Source: Actinoalloteichus_B caeruleus (lineage in GTDB: Bacteria; Actinomycetota; Actinomycetes; Mycobacteriales; Pseudonocardiaceae). From it: DNA of 64,000 bases. Positions 26,342 to 33,892 of this stretch are shown here, piece by piece; within the stretch, counting starts at the first letter, position 1, and every line of letters begins with the position of its first letter. The position numbers and the translations under genes were made by a program. Under the pieces are notes generated by a model. That model had not been told where the DNA came from. It saw only the letters and a program-made list of their open reading frames with translations, and did not search any database. Location: the NCBI RefSeq assembly GCF_000718005.1, contig NZ_JODV01000008.1; one strand, given 5' to 3'.

Positions 26342-26997
26342 AGCAGCCCCCTTCCCGTGATGTCTCGTACGGCTGGGTCGGTGAGGTCCGGCAGGTGGTG
26401 GCCGAGTGTGGAGACGAAGACCCGGCCACTCCCCCACGTGCGGGTCCAGATCGCGGGCATCGTGACCGGCTGGTCCCACGGGGTGTCGGGTCCGGCGGGC
26501 AGCACGGTCTCGGCGAGCACCTCGTTGTGGGAGTCGGTGGCGACCCAGTACTGCTCGGAGTGCAGGCGCAGCCGGTGGTGGCCGGCGACGACGGGGTGGT
26601 GGGCGTGGTCGGGCCGCACGGTGACCTCGAAGTCGGTCAGCCCCGGGGCGTGCCACAGGAACTGGCCACCGGTGAGGCGCTGGTAGTCGATGCTGCCCCG
26701 GAACGCGTCGATGATCCCGCCGTGCCAGCCGGCGAGACCGGTTCCGGCGCGGACCGCGTCGGCCAGGCCCCGGACCTGGTCCTCGGTGGCCTCGCCCATG
26801 GTCCAGCACTGCACCACCAGGTCGGTGGCCGCCATCCGCTCGTCGTCGGTGTAGACGTCGAGGGAGTCGCTGGTGTCGACGTCGAAGCCGTTGCCGCGCA
26901 GGAACGGCAGGAAGAGGTCGGTGGCGGCTCGCGGCTCGTGCCCGGGCCACCCGCCCCGCACCACGAGCGCCCGTCGGCGGTGGTCGGGCCCGCTCAC
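26326..26997 (-). CDS. ThuA-domain protein (trehalose-utilisation type)
   Basis: The 223-residue protein has the glutamine-amidotransferase-like ThuA fold: ALVVRGGWPGHEPRAATDLF, DLVVQCWTMGEATEDQ, LAGWHGGIIDAFRGSIDYQR, GQFLWHAPGL and SEQYWVATDSHNEVLAET. ThuA proteins accompany Gfo/Idh/MocA dehydrogenases in disaccharide catabolism, as here. GTG 26997 with ACGGGGGG upstream gives a normal N-terminus; the frame extends to 27141 without support. It overlaps the downstream dehydrogenase gene by 16 bases. Confidence 0.85.
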   Translation of the reverse strand: MSGPDHRRRALVVRGGWPGHEPRAATDLFLPFLRGNGFDVDTSDSLDVYTDDERMAATDLVVQCWTMGEATEDQVRGLADAVRAGTGLAGWHGGIIDAFRGSIDYQRLTGGQFLWHAPGLTDFEVTVRPDHAHHPVVAGHHRLRLHSEQYWVATDSHNEVLAETVLPAGPDTPWDQPVTMPAIWTRTWGSGRVFVSTLGHHLPDLTDPAVRDITGRGLLWAAR

Positions 26998-27159
26998 CGC
27001 GTGCCCCCCGTCGACGCGGACCGCGCCCCTCGCGGGCTGTCTGACGTTGTCGTCGGGGTGTGTCGCACGAAGAATCCTCACCTCGTCGTGTCCGGTCGCC
27101 GTGCCCGTCGGGTGCGCCGCCGCGACCGCGTCCTCGCGCAACGCGCGGGTTCCCGGGCG

Positions 27160-27174
27160 TGGAAGCGGTTACCA
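27160..27174. promoter_or_regulatory. LacI-family-like operator upstream of the ThuA/dehydrogenase operon
   Basis: TGGAAGCGGTTACCA contains the AANCGNTT core of LacI-family operators with flanking TGG/CCA. On the minus strand it directly follows TTGACT (about 27184-27179), a possible minus-35 element, about 165 bases before the ThuA start. A repressor bound here would block transcription. No LacI-type gene is in the window. Confidence 0.45.
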
Positions 27175-27451
27175 CCCAGTCAACCAGTCTGCCAGAACGC
27201 GTCCGCGCCGCGATGGGGCCGCCCGGTTCGCGGGGGACGCCCCGCCAACCGCCGAGCGGCGGTGGTGACGCCGCTCTGGGCGCCGAGGTCGCCAGCCGAT
27301 GGTCGCCCGTCCCGGACTGGCCGTCCCGCCCGGGGCGAGGTGGGGCGGACCACGGGTGGGAGCACCATCGCGGGCCGGGGCGGCCGGCCGTTCGAGCTGG
27401 TCACCGAGCGCTGGGCTGCCGCCCTCGGAGCCCGGGACTACCGTTCGGGGC

Positions 27452-28321
27452 GTGGGCGAGATCCTGGTGGGTACGGCGGGGTGGACCGATCCCACCCTGC
27501 TGGCCACCGACTGGTACCCGCCCGAGGCCCGGACCGCCGAGGACCGGCTCCGCTACTACGCCTCGCGGTTCCCCCTGGTGGAGGTCGACTCGACCTACTA
27601 CGCCTCGCCGGCCGAGAACACCGCCCGGCTCTGGGCGGAGCGCACTCCCGCCGACTTCACCTTCACGGTCAAGGCGTTCTCCCTGCTGACCCACCACCCG
27701 ACGAAACCCTCGGCCCTGCCGAAGGACCTGCGACCCGAGGGGTCGAGGAACCTCTACCAGCGGGACGCCGACCCCGGACTCGTGGAGTCGGTGTGGGAAC
27801 GGTTCCTGTCGGCCCTGACACCGCTGCTCGACGCGGGGAAGTTGGGCGGGCTGCTCTTCCAGTTCCCGCAGTGGTTCCCAATCGGACGTCGGAACAAGCA
27901 GTACCTGCTCGAATGCCAGCGCCGGTGCGCTCCGGTCCCGGTCTGCGTCGAGTTCCGCAACCACACCTGGATGTCGGAGGACAACCAGCGGGAGACCCTC
28001 GGGTTCCTCAGCGACCACGCGTTGCCCTACGTCTGCGTGGACATGCCCCAGGGCTATCCGAACTCGATCCCCCCGGTGCTGGCGGCCACCGCCGACCTCG
28101 CGGTCGTCCGGTTCCACGGCCACTCGGAGAAGTGGACCAGCCGCGACGTCCAGGAACGGTTCGGCTACCACTACAGCGGTCCGGAGCTGGCCGAGTGGGC
28201 GCCTCGCATCACCGACCTCGCCCAGCGGGCGGACCGCACCCACGTCGTGATGAACAACTGCCACGCCGACTACGCCCACACGAACGCCCAGCAGCTGTCG
28301 CACCTGCTGGTGGGCGGCTGA
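27452..28321 (+). CDS. DUF72 family protein
   Basis: The 289-residue protein matches DUF72 (YecE-like TIM-barrel): ILVGTAGWTDPTLLATDWYP, LRYYASRFPLVEVDSTYYASP, DFTFTVKAFSLLTHHPTKPS, LLFQFPQWFP, VCVEFRNHTW and VVRFHGHSEKW. The family is widespread with no established reaction. The GTG at 27452 starts the conserved core directly. It is divergent from the ThuA operon across about 450 bases. Confidence 0.9.
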   Translation: MGEILVGTAGWTDPTLLATDWYPPEARTAEDRLRYYASRFPLVEVDSTYYASPAENTARLWAERTPADFTFTVKAFSLLTHHPTKPSALPKDLRPEGSRNLYQRDADPGLVESVWERFLSALTPLLDAGKLGGLLFQFPQWFPIGRRNKQYLLECQRRCAPVPVCVEFRNHTWMSEDNQRETLGFLSDHALPYVCVDMPQGYPNSIPPVLAATADLAVVRFHGHSEKWTSRDVQERFGYHYSGPELAEWAPRITDLAQRADRTHVVMNNCHADYAHTNAQQLSHLLVGG

Positions 28322-28631
28322 CCCGGTAGGGCGGGCCCGCGCGCACCGCCCGGCGTGACCACCCCGACGGCGGGGGTTCCCGGTGCGCCTCGCGGCCCCG
28401 GTCGGTACTCCACCACTCCCCGTGTTCGCGGCGGGCCGGACGGTCGAAACCGACCCCGCCCATTTCCCACGACCAACGACGGGACGATCTCCGCACCAGC
28501 ACCCGGCGAATCCGGAGCCAGTACTTCTTCGCATTCCCCCGAATCCAGCGGAATTGTTCCGCCCGCCTGTTCCGGTCACCCTAACGGGCCGAACCGACAG
28601 GTTCCCGTTCGGCGGGACCACGCGGTACGGG
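28322..28631. other. Intergenic region, no gene seen
   Basis: About 310 bases of mildly lower G+C lie between DUF72 and the small membrane protein, which converge. No terminator hairpin or gene stands out. Confidence 0.4.
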
Positions 28632-29123
28632 TCAGGCTGCCCGTCGCAGCACCCCGGTCTCCACCGCCAGCAGCGCGCGGGGGTCGGTCCGCCGCTCGGT
28701 GGACCGGCGGCGCCGGGTCCTGACGGACCCCCCAGGGCGGGACGAACCCCGCCGAGCAGCCGAAACGGGCCGGTATCCCCGTGTCGTGGACCGCGCGGCG
28801 GCGGACGCCCCGGGTCGCGCCAGCCCGTCACGTGGGTTCTCGTTCGGCTCCGCCACCGGCGTTCCACCGCCCGCGACGGCGGAACCGGCGTCCGCTCCCG
28901 CCCGCCCGGCGGCCGCGCCGCCGGCGTCGCGGGCGGCGCCCACGAGGGCACGCTCAGCCATCAGGAACAGGACGCCGCCCGTGATGGACCAGAAAACGAG
29001 ATTGACGAGACCGCCCACCGTGACCTCCGTGACTGAGCCGTTCTTCGACACCCCCGGAAAGAGCCCGGATGTCGTGGTCGCCGAACTGTCGATTGCTTTG
29101 GTACCCGTGATGCGCCGAATCAT
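28632..29123 (-). CDS. Small single-span membrane protein, unknown
   Basis: This 163-residue protein has one hydrophobic helix (about residues 38-60; LVNLVFWSITGGVLFLMAE) followed by an Ala/Gly/Arg-rich, probably disordered cytoplasmic tail. Third codon positions are strongly G/C, which supports real coding. ATG 29123 has GGGA four bases upstream; an in-frame TTG at 29141 is an alternative. I recognise no family. It follows the efflux gene on the same strand after a perfect palindrome. Confidence 0.5.
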   Translation of the reverse strand: MIRRITGTKAIDSSATTTSGLFPGVSKNGSVTEVTVGGLVNLVFWSITGGVLFLMAERALVGAARDAGGAAAGRAGADAGSAVAGGGTPVAEPNENPRDGLARPGASAAARSTTRGYRPVSAARRGSSRPGGSVRTRRRRSTERRTDPRALLAVETGVLRRAA

Positions 29124-29167
29124 GCTTCCCGAGTCCGACAATTCCTGATCAACGACGAATTCACTCC

Positions 29168-29195
29168 GTTCGGACCAGTACGCACTGGTCCGAAC
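29168..29195. promoter_or_regulatory. Perfect 12+12 palindrome (operator or terminator)
   Basis: Arms GTTCGGACCAGT (29168-29179) and its exact complement (29184-29195) are separated by four bases. It lies between the end of the efflux gene and the start of the small membrane protein gene. It may be a terminator for the first or a dimeric-repressor operator for the second. There is no U tract on either side. Confidence 0.6.
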
Positions 29196-29340
29196 AGATC
29201 AATGGGGTGTCCTCGTGGGAACCACGTCCCGTGCCCAAGGAGCGCACCCGATGACCCCGGCGGGAAGGTGTGGGTGATGGATGGTGGACGGCCTGGGCCT
29301 GGAGCTGGGTGACGCCCGCCACCCCTACCGCGTCGGCCGG

Positions 29341-30819
29341 TCACCCCGTGGCGGAGCGCTCCGTCACGGGCGGCACCTCCTCCGCTCCTTCGACCGAGGC
29401 CACGGCGGAACGCGGGAGGAACGGGGTCAGCGCGAGCGAGACCACCAGGACGACCAGGTGGTACCCGAGCGCGGCGGCGGCCGCACCCAGGTGGTCGGAG
29501 GCGGACGCGGAGCCAGCGGTCAGGAGTCCGAAGTAGAGAGTCCCGACCACCGCCACCCCGAAGGCACCTCCGCACTGCAACACCGCGTTCGCCACGCCGG
29601 AGCCGGCTCCGGCGTGGCGGGCGGGCACCTCGACGAGCGCGATGCTGGTGAGGATCGAGACGCACAGGCCCATTCCCAGGCCCATCACCGCGATCGGCAG
29701 GGCGATGGTCCAGGCCCCGCCGGAGCGGGCCACGTCCCCGAGCGCCAGTGCCAGCCCGGCGGTGGCGAGGCAGATGACCGACAGCCCGACCTGGACCAGT
29801 CGGCGTCCGGCGACCTGGGCGTACCGCTGGGCAATGCTGGTCGTCGCGAGGACGCCCAGGGGGAACCCGACGACGACCAGGGCGGCGCGCATCGGCGTCC
29901 AGCCCAGGCCGAGTTGGAGCGCGTAGTGCAGGACGACGAACAGGGAGGAGAGGACCGAGTAGACGGCGAACATCACGACGAGTCCGACCGTGAAGGAACG
30001 GCGCCGCAGCAGCGCGGGCGGCACCAACGCGTCCTCACCGAGGCCCCGCCGCCGCTGGCTGCGGTGGAAGGCGGCGAACAGGGGCACCGCCAGGACCGCG
30101 AGGGCCACCGTCCACCAGGGCCAGCCGGCCTCACGCCCCTGCACGAGCGGCACCATCACCGCCGAGGTGGCGGCCACGAGGAGGGCGAGCCCGAGCAGGT
30201 CGACGCGTCGCACCTCGGAGGACCGCGACTCCGGCATCCAGCGGAGCGCTCCGAGGAGGGCGAGCAGCCCGATGGGCACGTTGACGTAGAACAGCCCCCT
30301 CCACCCGAGGCCAAGCGGGTCGACGTGCAGGAACAGCGCCCCGAGGAGTGGACCTCCGACGTTGGCGAGGCTGAGCACCGCTCCGTACACGACGAAGGCG
30401 CGGGGTCGCTCCTCCGGTCCGAAGACCTGCACGATCAGCGCCATCGCCTGCGGAACCATCAGCGCCGCGCCCAATCCCTGCGCGACCCTGCCGGCGACCA
30501 GGACGCCACCGGACGCCGCCGCGCCGCACACGACCGAGGAGAGCACGAACAGGGCGGTGCCGACGAGGAAGACTCGCCGGCGCCCGTGGACGTCTCCCAG
30601 GCGTCCGCCGGGGATCATGCCCAACGCGAAGGCCAACAGGTAGGCGGCGACGATCCACTGGACCTCCGCGTCCGTCGCCTGGAGGTCGGCCTGGACGCGG
30701 GGCAGGGCCACGCTCACCATCGTGCCGTCCGCGAGGTCCATGAAGACCGCGACGAGGACGACCGCGAACGCGGCCCACCGGCCGCGCGGCGGCGACGACG
30801 ATCTCGCGGTGTTTGACAT
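29341..30819 (-). CDS. MFS multidrug efflux transporter (DHA2/EmrB-type)
   Basis: The 492-residue protein has about 14 membrane helices. It shows the DHA2 signatures MDLADGTMVSVALPRVQ, WIVAAYLLAFALGMIPGGRL with GDVHGRRRVF (motif A), and GWRGLFYVNVPIGLLALLGA (motif C region). It likely exports a toxic compound by proton antiport. ATG 30819 follows GGAGG. It is transcribed divergently from a MarR repressor across a 76-base operator region, the standard arrangement for drug-inducible efflux. Part of this gene (30208-30300) recurs as a relic at 31.7 kb. Confidence 0.92.
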   Translation of the reverse strand: MSNTARSSSPPRGRWAAFAVVLVAVFMDLADGTMVSVALPRVQADLQATDAEVQWIVAAYLLAFALGMIPGGRLGDVHGRRRVFLVGTALFVLSSVVCGAAASGGVLVAGRVAQGLGAALMVPQAMALIVQVFGPEERPRAFVVYGAVLSLANVGGPLLGALFLHVDPLGLGWRGLFYVNVPIGLLALLGALRWMPESRSSEVRRVDLLGLALLVAATSAVMVPLVQGREAGWPWWTVALAVLAVPLFAAFHRSQRRRGLGEDALVPPALLRRRSFTVGLVVMFAVYSVLSSLFVVLHYALQLGLGWTPMRAALVVVGFPLGVLATTSIAQRYAQVAGRRLVQVGLSVICLATAGLALALGDVARSGGAWTIALPIAVMGLGMGLCVSILTSIALVEVPARHAGAGSGVANAVLQCGGAFGVAVVGTLYFGLLTAGSASASDHLGAAAAALGYHLVVLVVSLALTPFLPRSAVASVEGAEEVPPVTERSATG

Positions 30820-30861
30820 GATCCATCCTCCAGTACAGGTCCGCTCCGAGAAGAACGAAAA

Positions 30862-30882
30862 TAGAGCATCTCTAAAGTAGAG
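30862..30882. promoter_or_regulatory. MarR operator between the efflux and regulator genes
   Basis: TAGAG (30862-30866), CTCTA (30870-30874) and TAGAG (30878-30882) form two overlapping inverted repeats in an A/T-rich island between the divergent starts. This geometry allows one or two MarR dimers to bind and control both genes. Confidence 0.65.
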
Positions 30883-30895
30883 ACAAAGGAGGGGT

Positions 30896-31381
30896 ATGAG
30901 CCCGGACAGCGGCCAGACCGAGAACGGGCGCACCGACGCCCTGTACGACGCGTTGCGCGAACAGGCGATGCGCGCCGTGCTCTTCCATCTGGATGTGGCC
31001 AACCGCGTCGGCATCAGCATCACCGACGTCGGGTGCCTTGGCGTGCTCGACAAGGAGGGCGCCATGTCGGCCGGCCAGCTCGCCGAGCGCATCGGCCTGT
31101 CGCGAGGCGGGGCGATCACGGCGGCGGTGGACCGCCTGGAGCGGGGCGGTTTCGTCACCCGGCGCCGCGACACCTCGGACCGGCGACGGGTGATCGTCGA
31201 GATCGTGCGGGGCGGACCGTACGACCGGGTCGTCGCGGCGCTGGACAGCCTCAGCAGCGCCTACCGGGAACTCATCGCCGGCTATGACGACACCGAGGCG
31301 CGACTGCTGCTCGACTTCACCCGCCGCGCCAACGCCGTCGTGACCGAGCACCTGACGGGCCAACCGCCCACCGGGCGCTGA
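30896..31381 (+). CDS. MarR-family transcriptional regulator
   Basis: The 161-residue winged-helix protein has the MarR fold: ISITDVGCLGVLDKEGAMSAGQLAERIGLSRGGAITAAVDRLERGGF for the helix-turn-helix region (cited in pieces of the same stretch, residues about 39-86), followed by the wing VTRRRDTSDRRRV. The N- and C-terminal helices form the dimer interface. ATG 30896 follows AAAGGAGGGG. It is expected to repress the divergent efflux gene until ligand binds. Confidence 0.88.
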   Translation: MSPDSGQTENGRTDALYDALREQAMRAVLFHLDVANRVGISITDVGCLGVLDKEGAMSAGQLAERIGLSRGGAITAAVDRLERGGFVTRRRDTSDRRRVIVEIVRGGPYDRVVAALDSLSSAYRELIAGYDDTEARLLLDFTRRANAVVTEHLTGQPPTGR

Positions 31382-31427
31382 TCCCGCCCCGCCGGGTCGC
31401 GCTCGCGGGGGACGAGGCCGCCCGCGC

Positions 31428-31605
31428 TCAGTCCCCCGTGGGCCGGAGGCGAAGCTCGGTCTCGACGATCCGGTGCAGGTGCCGCCGGGCCTGCTCAGCG
31501 GTCAGCGGCGGCGCCTGCCGCAGCCACTGGAGCGCGAGACCGTCGATCAACGCCACCTGGTGCACGGCGGACTCCTCCAGGTCCGCACAGCCGAACTCCC
31601 CCTCG
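31428..31605 (-). pseudogene. Relic of the 3' end of the TetR gene
   Basis: This block aligns over its whole length with 38078-38255, the 3' end of the intact TetR gene. It still encodes GEFGCADLEESAVHQVALID and the identical terminal ETELRLRPTGD. The stop codon is retained but there is no DNA-binding domain. It is the first of several fragments in a mosaic. Confidence 0.85.
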
Positions 31606-31608
31606 GGT

Positions 31609-31692
31609 GGTGGACACCGCGACCGCGGGCGGTGCCCGGCGGGGACGGTGTACCCGGTGGCGGTCAGCCCGACCTCCACGTCCTCCTCCGTC
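31609..31692 (-). pseudogene. Relic of an internal part of the CocE/NonD hydrolase gene
   Basis: It aligns with about 39525-39607 of the hydrolase gene, which encodes VELTATGYAVPAEHRLRVAV; here the text reads EVGLTATGYTVPAGHRPR. It directly abuts the TetR relic, in the same order and strand as the intact genes but with about 1.3 kb missing. Confidence 0.8.
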
Positions 31693-31695
31693 GCT

Positions 31696-31788
31696 TCGCA
31701 CCTCGGAGGACCGCGACTCGGACATCCACCGACGCGCCCCGACGGGAGCGAGCAACCCGATGGGCACCTCGACGTGGACCACCCCCCC
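31696..31788 (-). pseudogene. Relic of the MFS efflux gene
   Basis: It aligns with 30208-30300 inside the intact efflux gene, encoding VPIGLLALLGALRWMPESRS there and VPIGLLAPVGARRWMSESRS here. It joins the hydrolase relic with no gap, making a three-gene chimera. Confidence 0.8.
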
Positions 31789-31955
31789 TTGTCGTCGACG
31801 GAACCTGGAGGCTCATCTCCAGTGCGGTCGTGGAGCGCCAGACCGCCTGGTCCAACGGCATGAAGTGAGGCCGGTTCCGCTGACGGGTTCTCGCGGTTCC
31901 CGCGCTTGCTCGTCACCGTGCTGCCCCTCGAACGGTCCTCCCCCACACCGAACAA

Positions 31956-32242
31956 GGCCGTTCGCACCCCCCAAACCATCACCTGTTGCTACGGTCCATC
32001 ACTGTCCGCAATCGCTTTGTGGGGGTGCTCAGTGTCCGTCGCCGACGTCGTCACCCAGGCACGCACGGCCCTCCTGGAAATCGAGGAAGCCCAACGCGAC
32101 CTGGTCGCGGCGCTCGACAGGGCGGAACGAGGCTGCCAACTCTCTGCCCAACTCCTCTTAGCTTCAGCGCACCACGACGTGGTGTGGACGGTGAAGGCCG
32201 CCGCCGACGCGGCCCAGCCACTGAAGCAGGCGTACGCCGCGT
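31956..32242 (+). repeat. 287-bp direct repeat, copy 1 (promoter plus toxin N-terminal block)
   Basis: Nearly identical to 34258-34545; the later copy has one extra G before the start codon. It covers a conserved upstream stretch with TACGGT (31990-31995) as a possible minus-10 element, a GTG start and about 70 codons. Confidence 0.9.
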
Positions 32243-32298
32243 TGCTCTGCGCGTCGGCGGACACACAGTGGAATCTTCCACGTTCAACGGCCTCCTGA
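32032..32298 (+). pseudogene. Truncated N-terminal domain of a polymorphic-toxin-like protein (module 1)
   Basis: The GTG at 32032 after GGGGGTG opens an 88-residue frame: an alpha-helical segment SVADVVTQARTALLEIEE, then ALDRAERG and HHDVVWTVKAAADAAQPLKQ. I know similar N-terminal helices from actinobacterial secreted toxins (DddA-like and others), but this is memory, not a search. After residue 70 the frame leaves the shared block and ends in unrelated sequence. The remaining toxin tip continues in another frame (32243-32432). The gene is therefore a broken remnant or a donor copy for recombination. Confidence 0.6.
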
Positions 32299-32432
32299 TC
32301 TCGTTTTCCGACGGGACCTTGATGGGGATCAGGAAGACGGCGCGGACGACGCCGGGCGAACCAACGTTGGAGATCTGGCCGGGTGATGGAGGAAAAGTGG
32401 TCAAGGTCCATGTGGCGAAGGAGGCCCCGTGA
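32243..32432 (+). pseudogene. Orphan toxin C-terminal tip (module 1)
   Basis: This frame ends FSDGTLMGIRKTARTTPG, EPTLEIW and KVVKVHV. It shares DGT-x2-[GA]-x-R-x4-TT-x2-E-x-T-[IL]-[DE] and the closing K-[VI]-H-V with two other tips in this region. Its stop overlaps the next gene's GTG start by three bases (GTGA), the usual coupling of toxin and immunity genes. It has no start codon of its own and is out of frame with the upstream N-terminal block. Confidence 0.6.
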
Positions 32433-32785
32433 TCGACGCTGACGACGTGAGTCACGATGTTCTCGAGTACATATGGGAGCAGGCGGACTCCGATGGCGCG
32501 ACTTTGCGCGATGTCATCGCTGCGCTGATCGAATATGGAACTCCGGGAATGGCAACGGTGGAGGAAGCGGGAAAACTCGCGGCTCACCTGGTGCGCACGG
32601 AGCTCCTGATTCCCGCCGAACTCGATGGCGACGACTTCGCGCCGTGGAGTTCCAGCCCCGGCCATTCTGCGGAGCGAATCGAGCGTGAGACGCTCAGGAT
32701 CGCACGGGAGAAAAGACTTCCACTGCCCGGAGAAGTGGTGTGGCTCGTTGCTCCGCGAATCTCGGAACGGCAGCCTGAAGTCTGA
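32429..32785 (+). CDS. Immunity-like protein, module 1 (new family?)
   Basis: The 118-residue acidic protein has DVLEYIWEQADSDGATLRDV, ALIEYGTPGMATVEEAGKLA, AHLVRTELLIPAELDGDDFA and RIERETLRIAREK. The same pattern recurs in two more proteins in the next 2.3 kb. Overlap with a toxin tip suggests it neutralises that tip's parent toxin. It is lower in G+C than the chromosome average here. No known immunity family is recognised. It ends in a diverged tail (WLVAPRISERQPEV). Confidence 0.65.
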   Translation: MIDADDVSHDVLEYIWEQADSDGATLRDVIAALIEYGTPGMATVEEAGKLAAHLVRTELLIPAELDGDDFAPWSSSPGHSAERIERETLRIAREKRLPLPGEVVWLVAPRISERQPEV

Positions 32786-32799
32786 CCACGGCGATCTAT

Positions 32800-32865
32800 G
32801 AGACCCGGGAGTACGAGGAGAACGGGCGCGAAGTCGACTTCGGCGATATCGCGTGGTTCGCATGA
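32800..32865 (+). pseudogene. C-terminal fragment of a fourth immunity-like gene
   Basis: The frame ETREYEENGREVDFGDIAWF plus a stop is almost identical to the end of the module 3 immunity-like gene (34981-35046). It starts 14 bases after the module 1 gene ends, so a complete copy once stood here or the end was copied in. Confidence 0.85.
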
Positions 32866-32873
32866 GCTGGGAG

Positions 32874-32912
32874 AACGAGCCCCCGACCTGGTGTGCTGGC
32901 CGGGGGCTCGTT
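32874..32912. terminator. Bidirectional terminator hairpin
   Basis: AACGAGCCCCCG (32874-32885) pairs perfectly with its complement (32901-32912) around a 15-base loop. It separates the immunity-like relic (plus) from the convergent DUF397 gene (minus). A related hairpin stands at 35056-35097 after the homologous gene. Confidence 0.75.
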
Positions 32913-32921
32913 GACCACTGG

Positions 32922-33104
32922 CTACAGGCGGCCGGACTTCACTGCCGCGAGGAAGGCCGCGAACGTGCCACGGTCGACGACCAGCATCCCGCCGTCGCGG
33001 TTCCTGGTGTCGCGGACAGCCGCGAGGTCGATGGCGCGACCGACTTCAACGCGCTGCCCGCTGTCGCCGCTCCGACTCGACTTACGCCACGATTTGATGT
33101 CCAT
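32922..33104 (-). CDS. DUF397 protein
   Basis: The 60-residue protein has the DUF397 signature: WRKSSRSGDSGQRVEVG, then AIDLAAVRDTRNRDGGMLV and FAAFLAAVKSG. DUF397 proteins of actinomycetes normally pair with an adjacent XRE regulator and act as its antagonist or co-regulator. No XRE gene is next to this one, so it is an orphan. ATG 33104 follows GAGGAG. Confidence 0.9.
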   Translation of the reverse strand: MDIKSWRKSSRSGDSGQRVEVGRAIDLAAVRDTRNRDGGMLVVDRGTFAAFLAAVKSGRL

Positions 33105-33132
33105 GACTCTCCTCGTACGGGGGCGCCGGCGC

Positions 33133-33197
33133 TCAGTCCCCCTCCGGACGGAGGCGCAACTCGGTCTCAACGAACCGGTGCAGGTGCCCCGGGCTGG
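33133..33197 (-). pseudogene. Second relic of the TetR gene 3' end
   Basis: About 65 bases match both 31428-31490 and the end of the intact TetR gene at 38078-38142. It lies between the DUF397 start and module 2. Its presence shows that this 3' end has been duplicated at least twice. Confidence 0.75.
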
Positions 33198-33299
33198 CCC
33201 GCCCGGCGACCACTGGCCGCGCCGCCGACGGTGGGAACGTGGCGAGGGAAGACCGCGAGCGAGTACGCGAGGGGGAAGGGGGGAGGGATCGGCAGACGT

Positions 33300-33554
33300 T
33301 CGCCACGAGGGAGAAAAACCGTCGTTCGTGAGGTTGACTCCGTTGAAGAGATCAGGGAAATATGGGTGAACCTATCGCAAGGTGGTCGACGTCAGGATGT
33401 AGACTCCTATGCGGGTCACGTTGTGGCGTTCCCAGATGGAACCCGAATAGCCTTAAGGAGCAAGTCCCTCACGACACCAGGGACGGAAACCATAGATCTG
33501 GCGTTCGAGGACCAGCGTCCGATCAAAATTCATGTAGTGCGCAACAAGGGGTAG
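33300..33554 (+). pseudogene. Orphan toxin C-terminal tip (module 2)
   Basis: The frame encodes DSYAGHVVAFPDGTRIALRS, KSLTTPGTETIDLAF and IKIHVVRNKG, the same tip motif as modules 1 and 3. It lacks a start codon and an N-terminal toxin domain. G+C falls sharply here compared with the flanks. The stop lies five bases before the immunity-like start. Confidence 0.6.
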
Positions 33555-33559
33555 AGTTC

Positions 33560-33892
33560 ATGGAAGAGCCGAATGCGGACGTCATGGATTACATTTGGGA
33601 GAGTGCCAGTTTCGACGGAATCATTCTTTTCGAGTTCATGGCGGCGTTGCGCGAGCACGGGAGCCCTGGAAGCGCGACCACGGAAAACGCCGGGAAGTTG
33701 GCCGCACACCTCGTGCGAACGGGAAAGTTGATACCAGGAAGACTAGGTGTCGATGCTTTCGAGCCGTGGGAGCTCCCAGCCGAGGAAGCGGCCCAGAGAA
33801 TCGAGAACGAGGTTTCGCGGTTCGTCGCCGAGGGCCGCAAACTAAGCTTGGGTGACGTGGCGCACTTCATGCCCGCGAAGTGGAATTCCTAG
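33560..33892 (+). CDS. Immunity-like protein, module 2
   Basis: The 110-residue protein begins MEEPNADVMDYIWESASFDG and continues with AALREHGSPGSATTENAGKL, AAHLVRTGKLIPG, AFEPWELPAEEAAQRIE and EGRKLSLGDVAHF. It is clearly homologous to the module 1 and 3 proteins. The GGGG of the preceding stop region serves as ribosome site. The coding sequence is unusually A/T-rich for this genome, suggesting transfer. Confidence 0.7.
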   Translation: MEEPNADVMDYIWESASFDGIILFEFMAALREHGSPGSATTENAGKLAAHLVRTGKLIPGRLGVDAFEPWELPAEEAAQRIENEVSRFVAEGRKLSLGDVAHFMPAKWNS

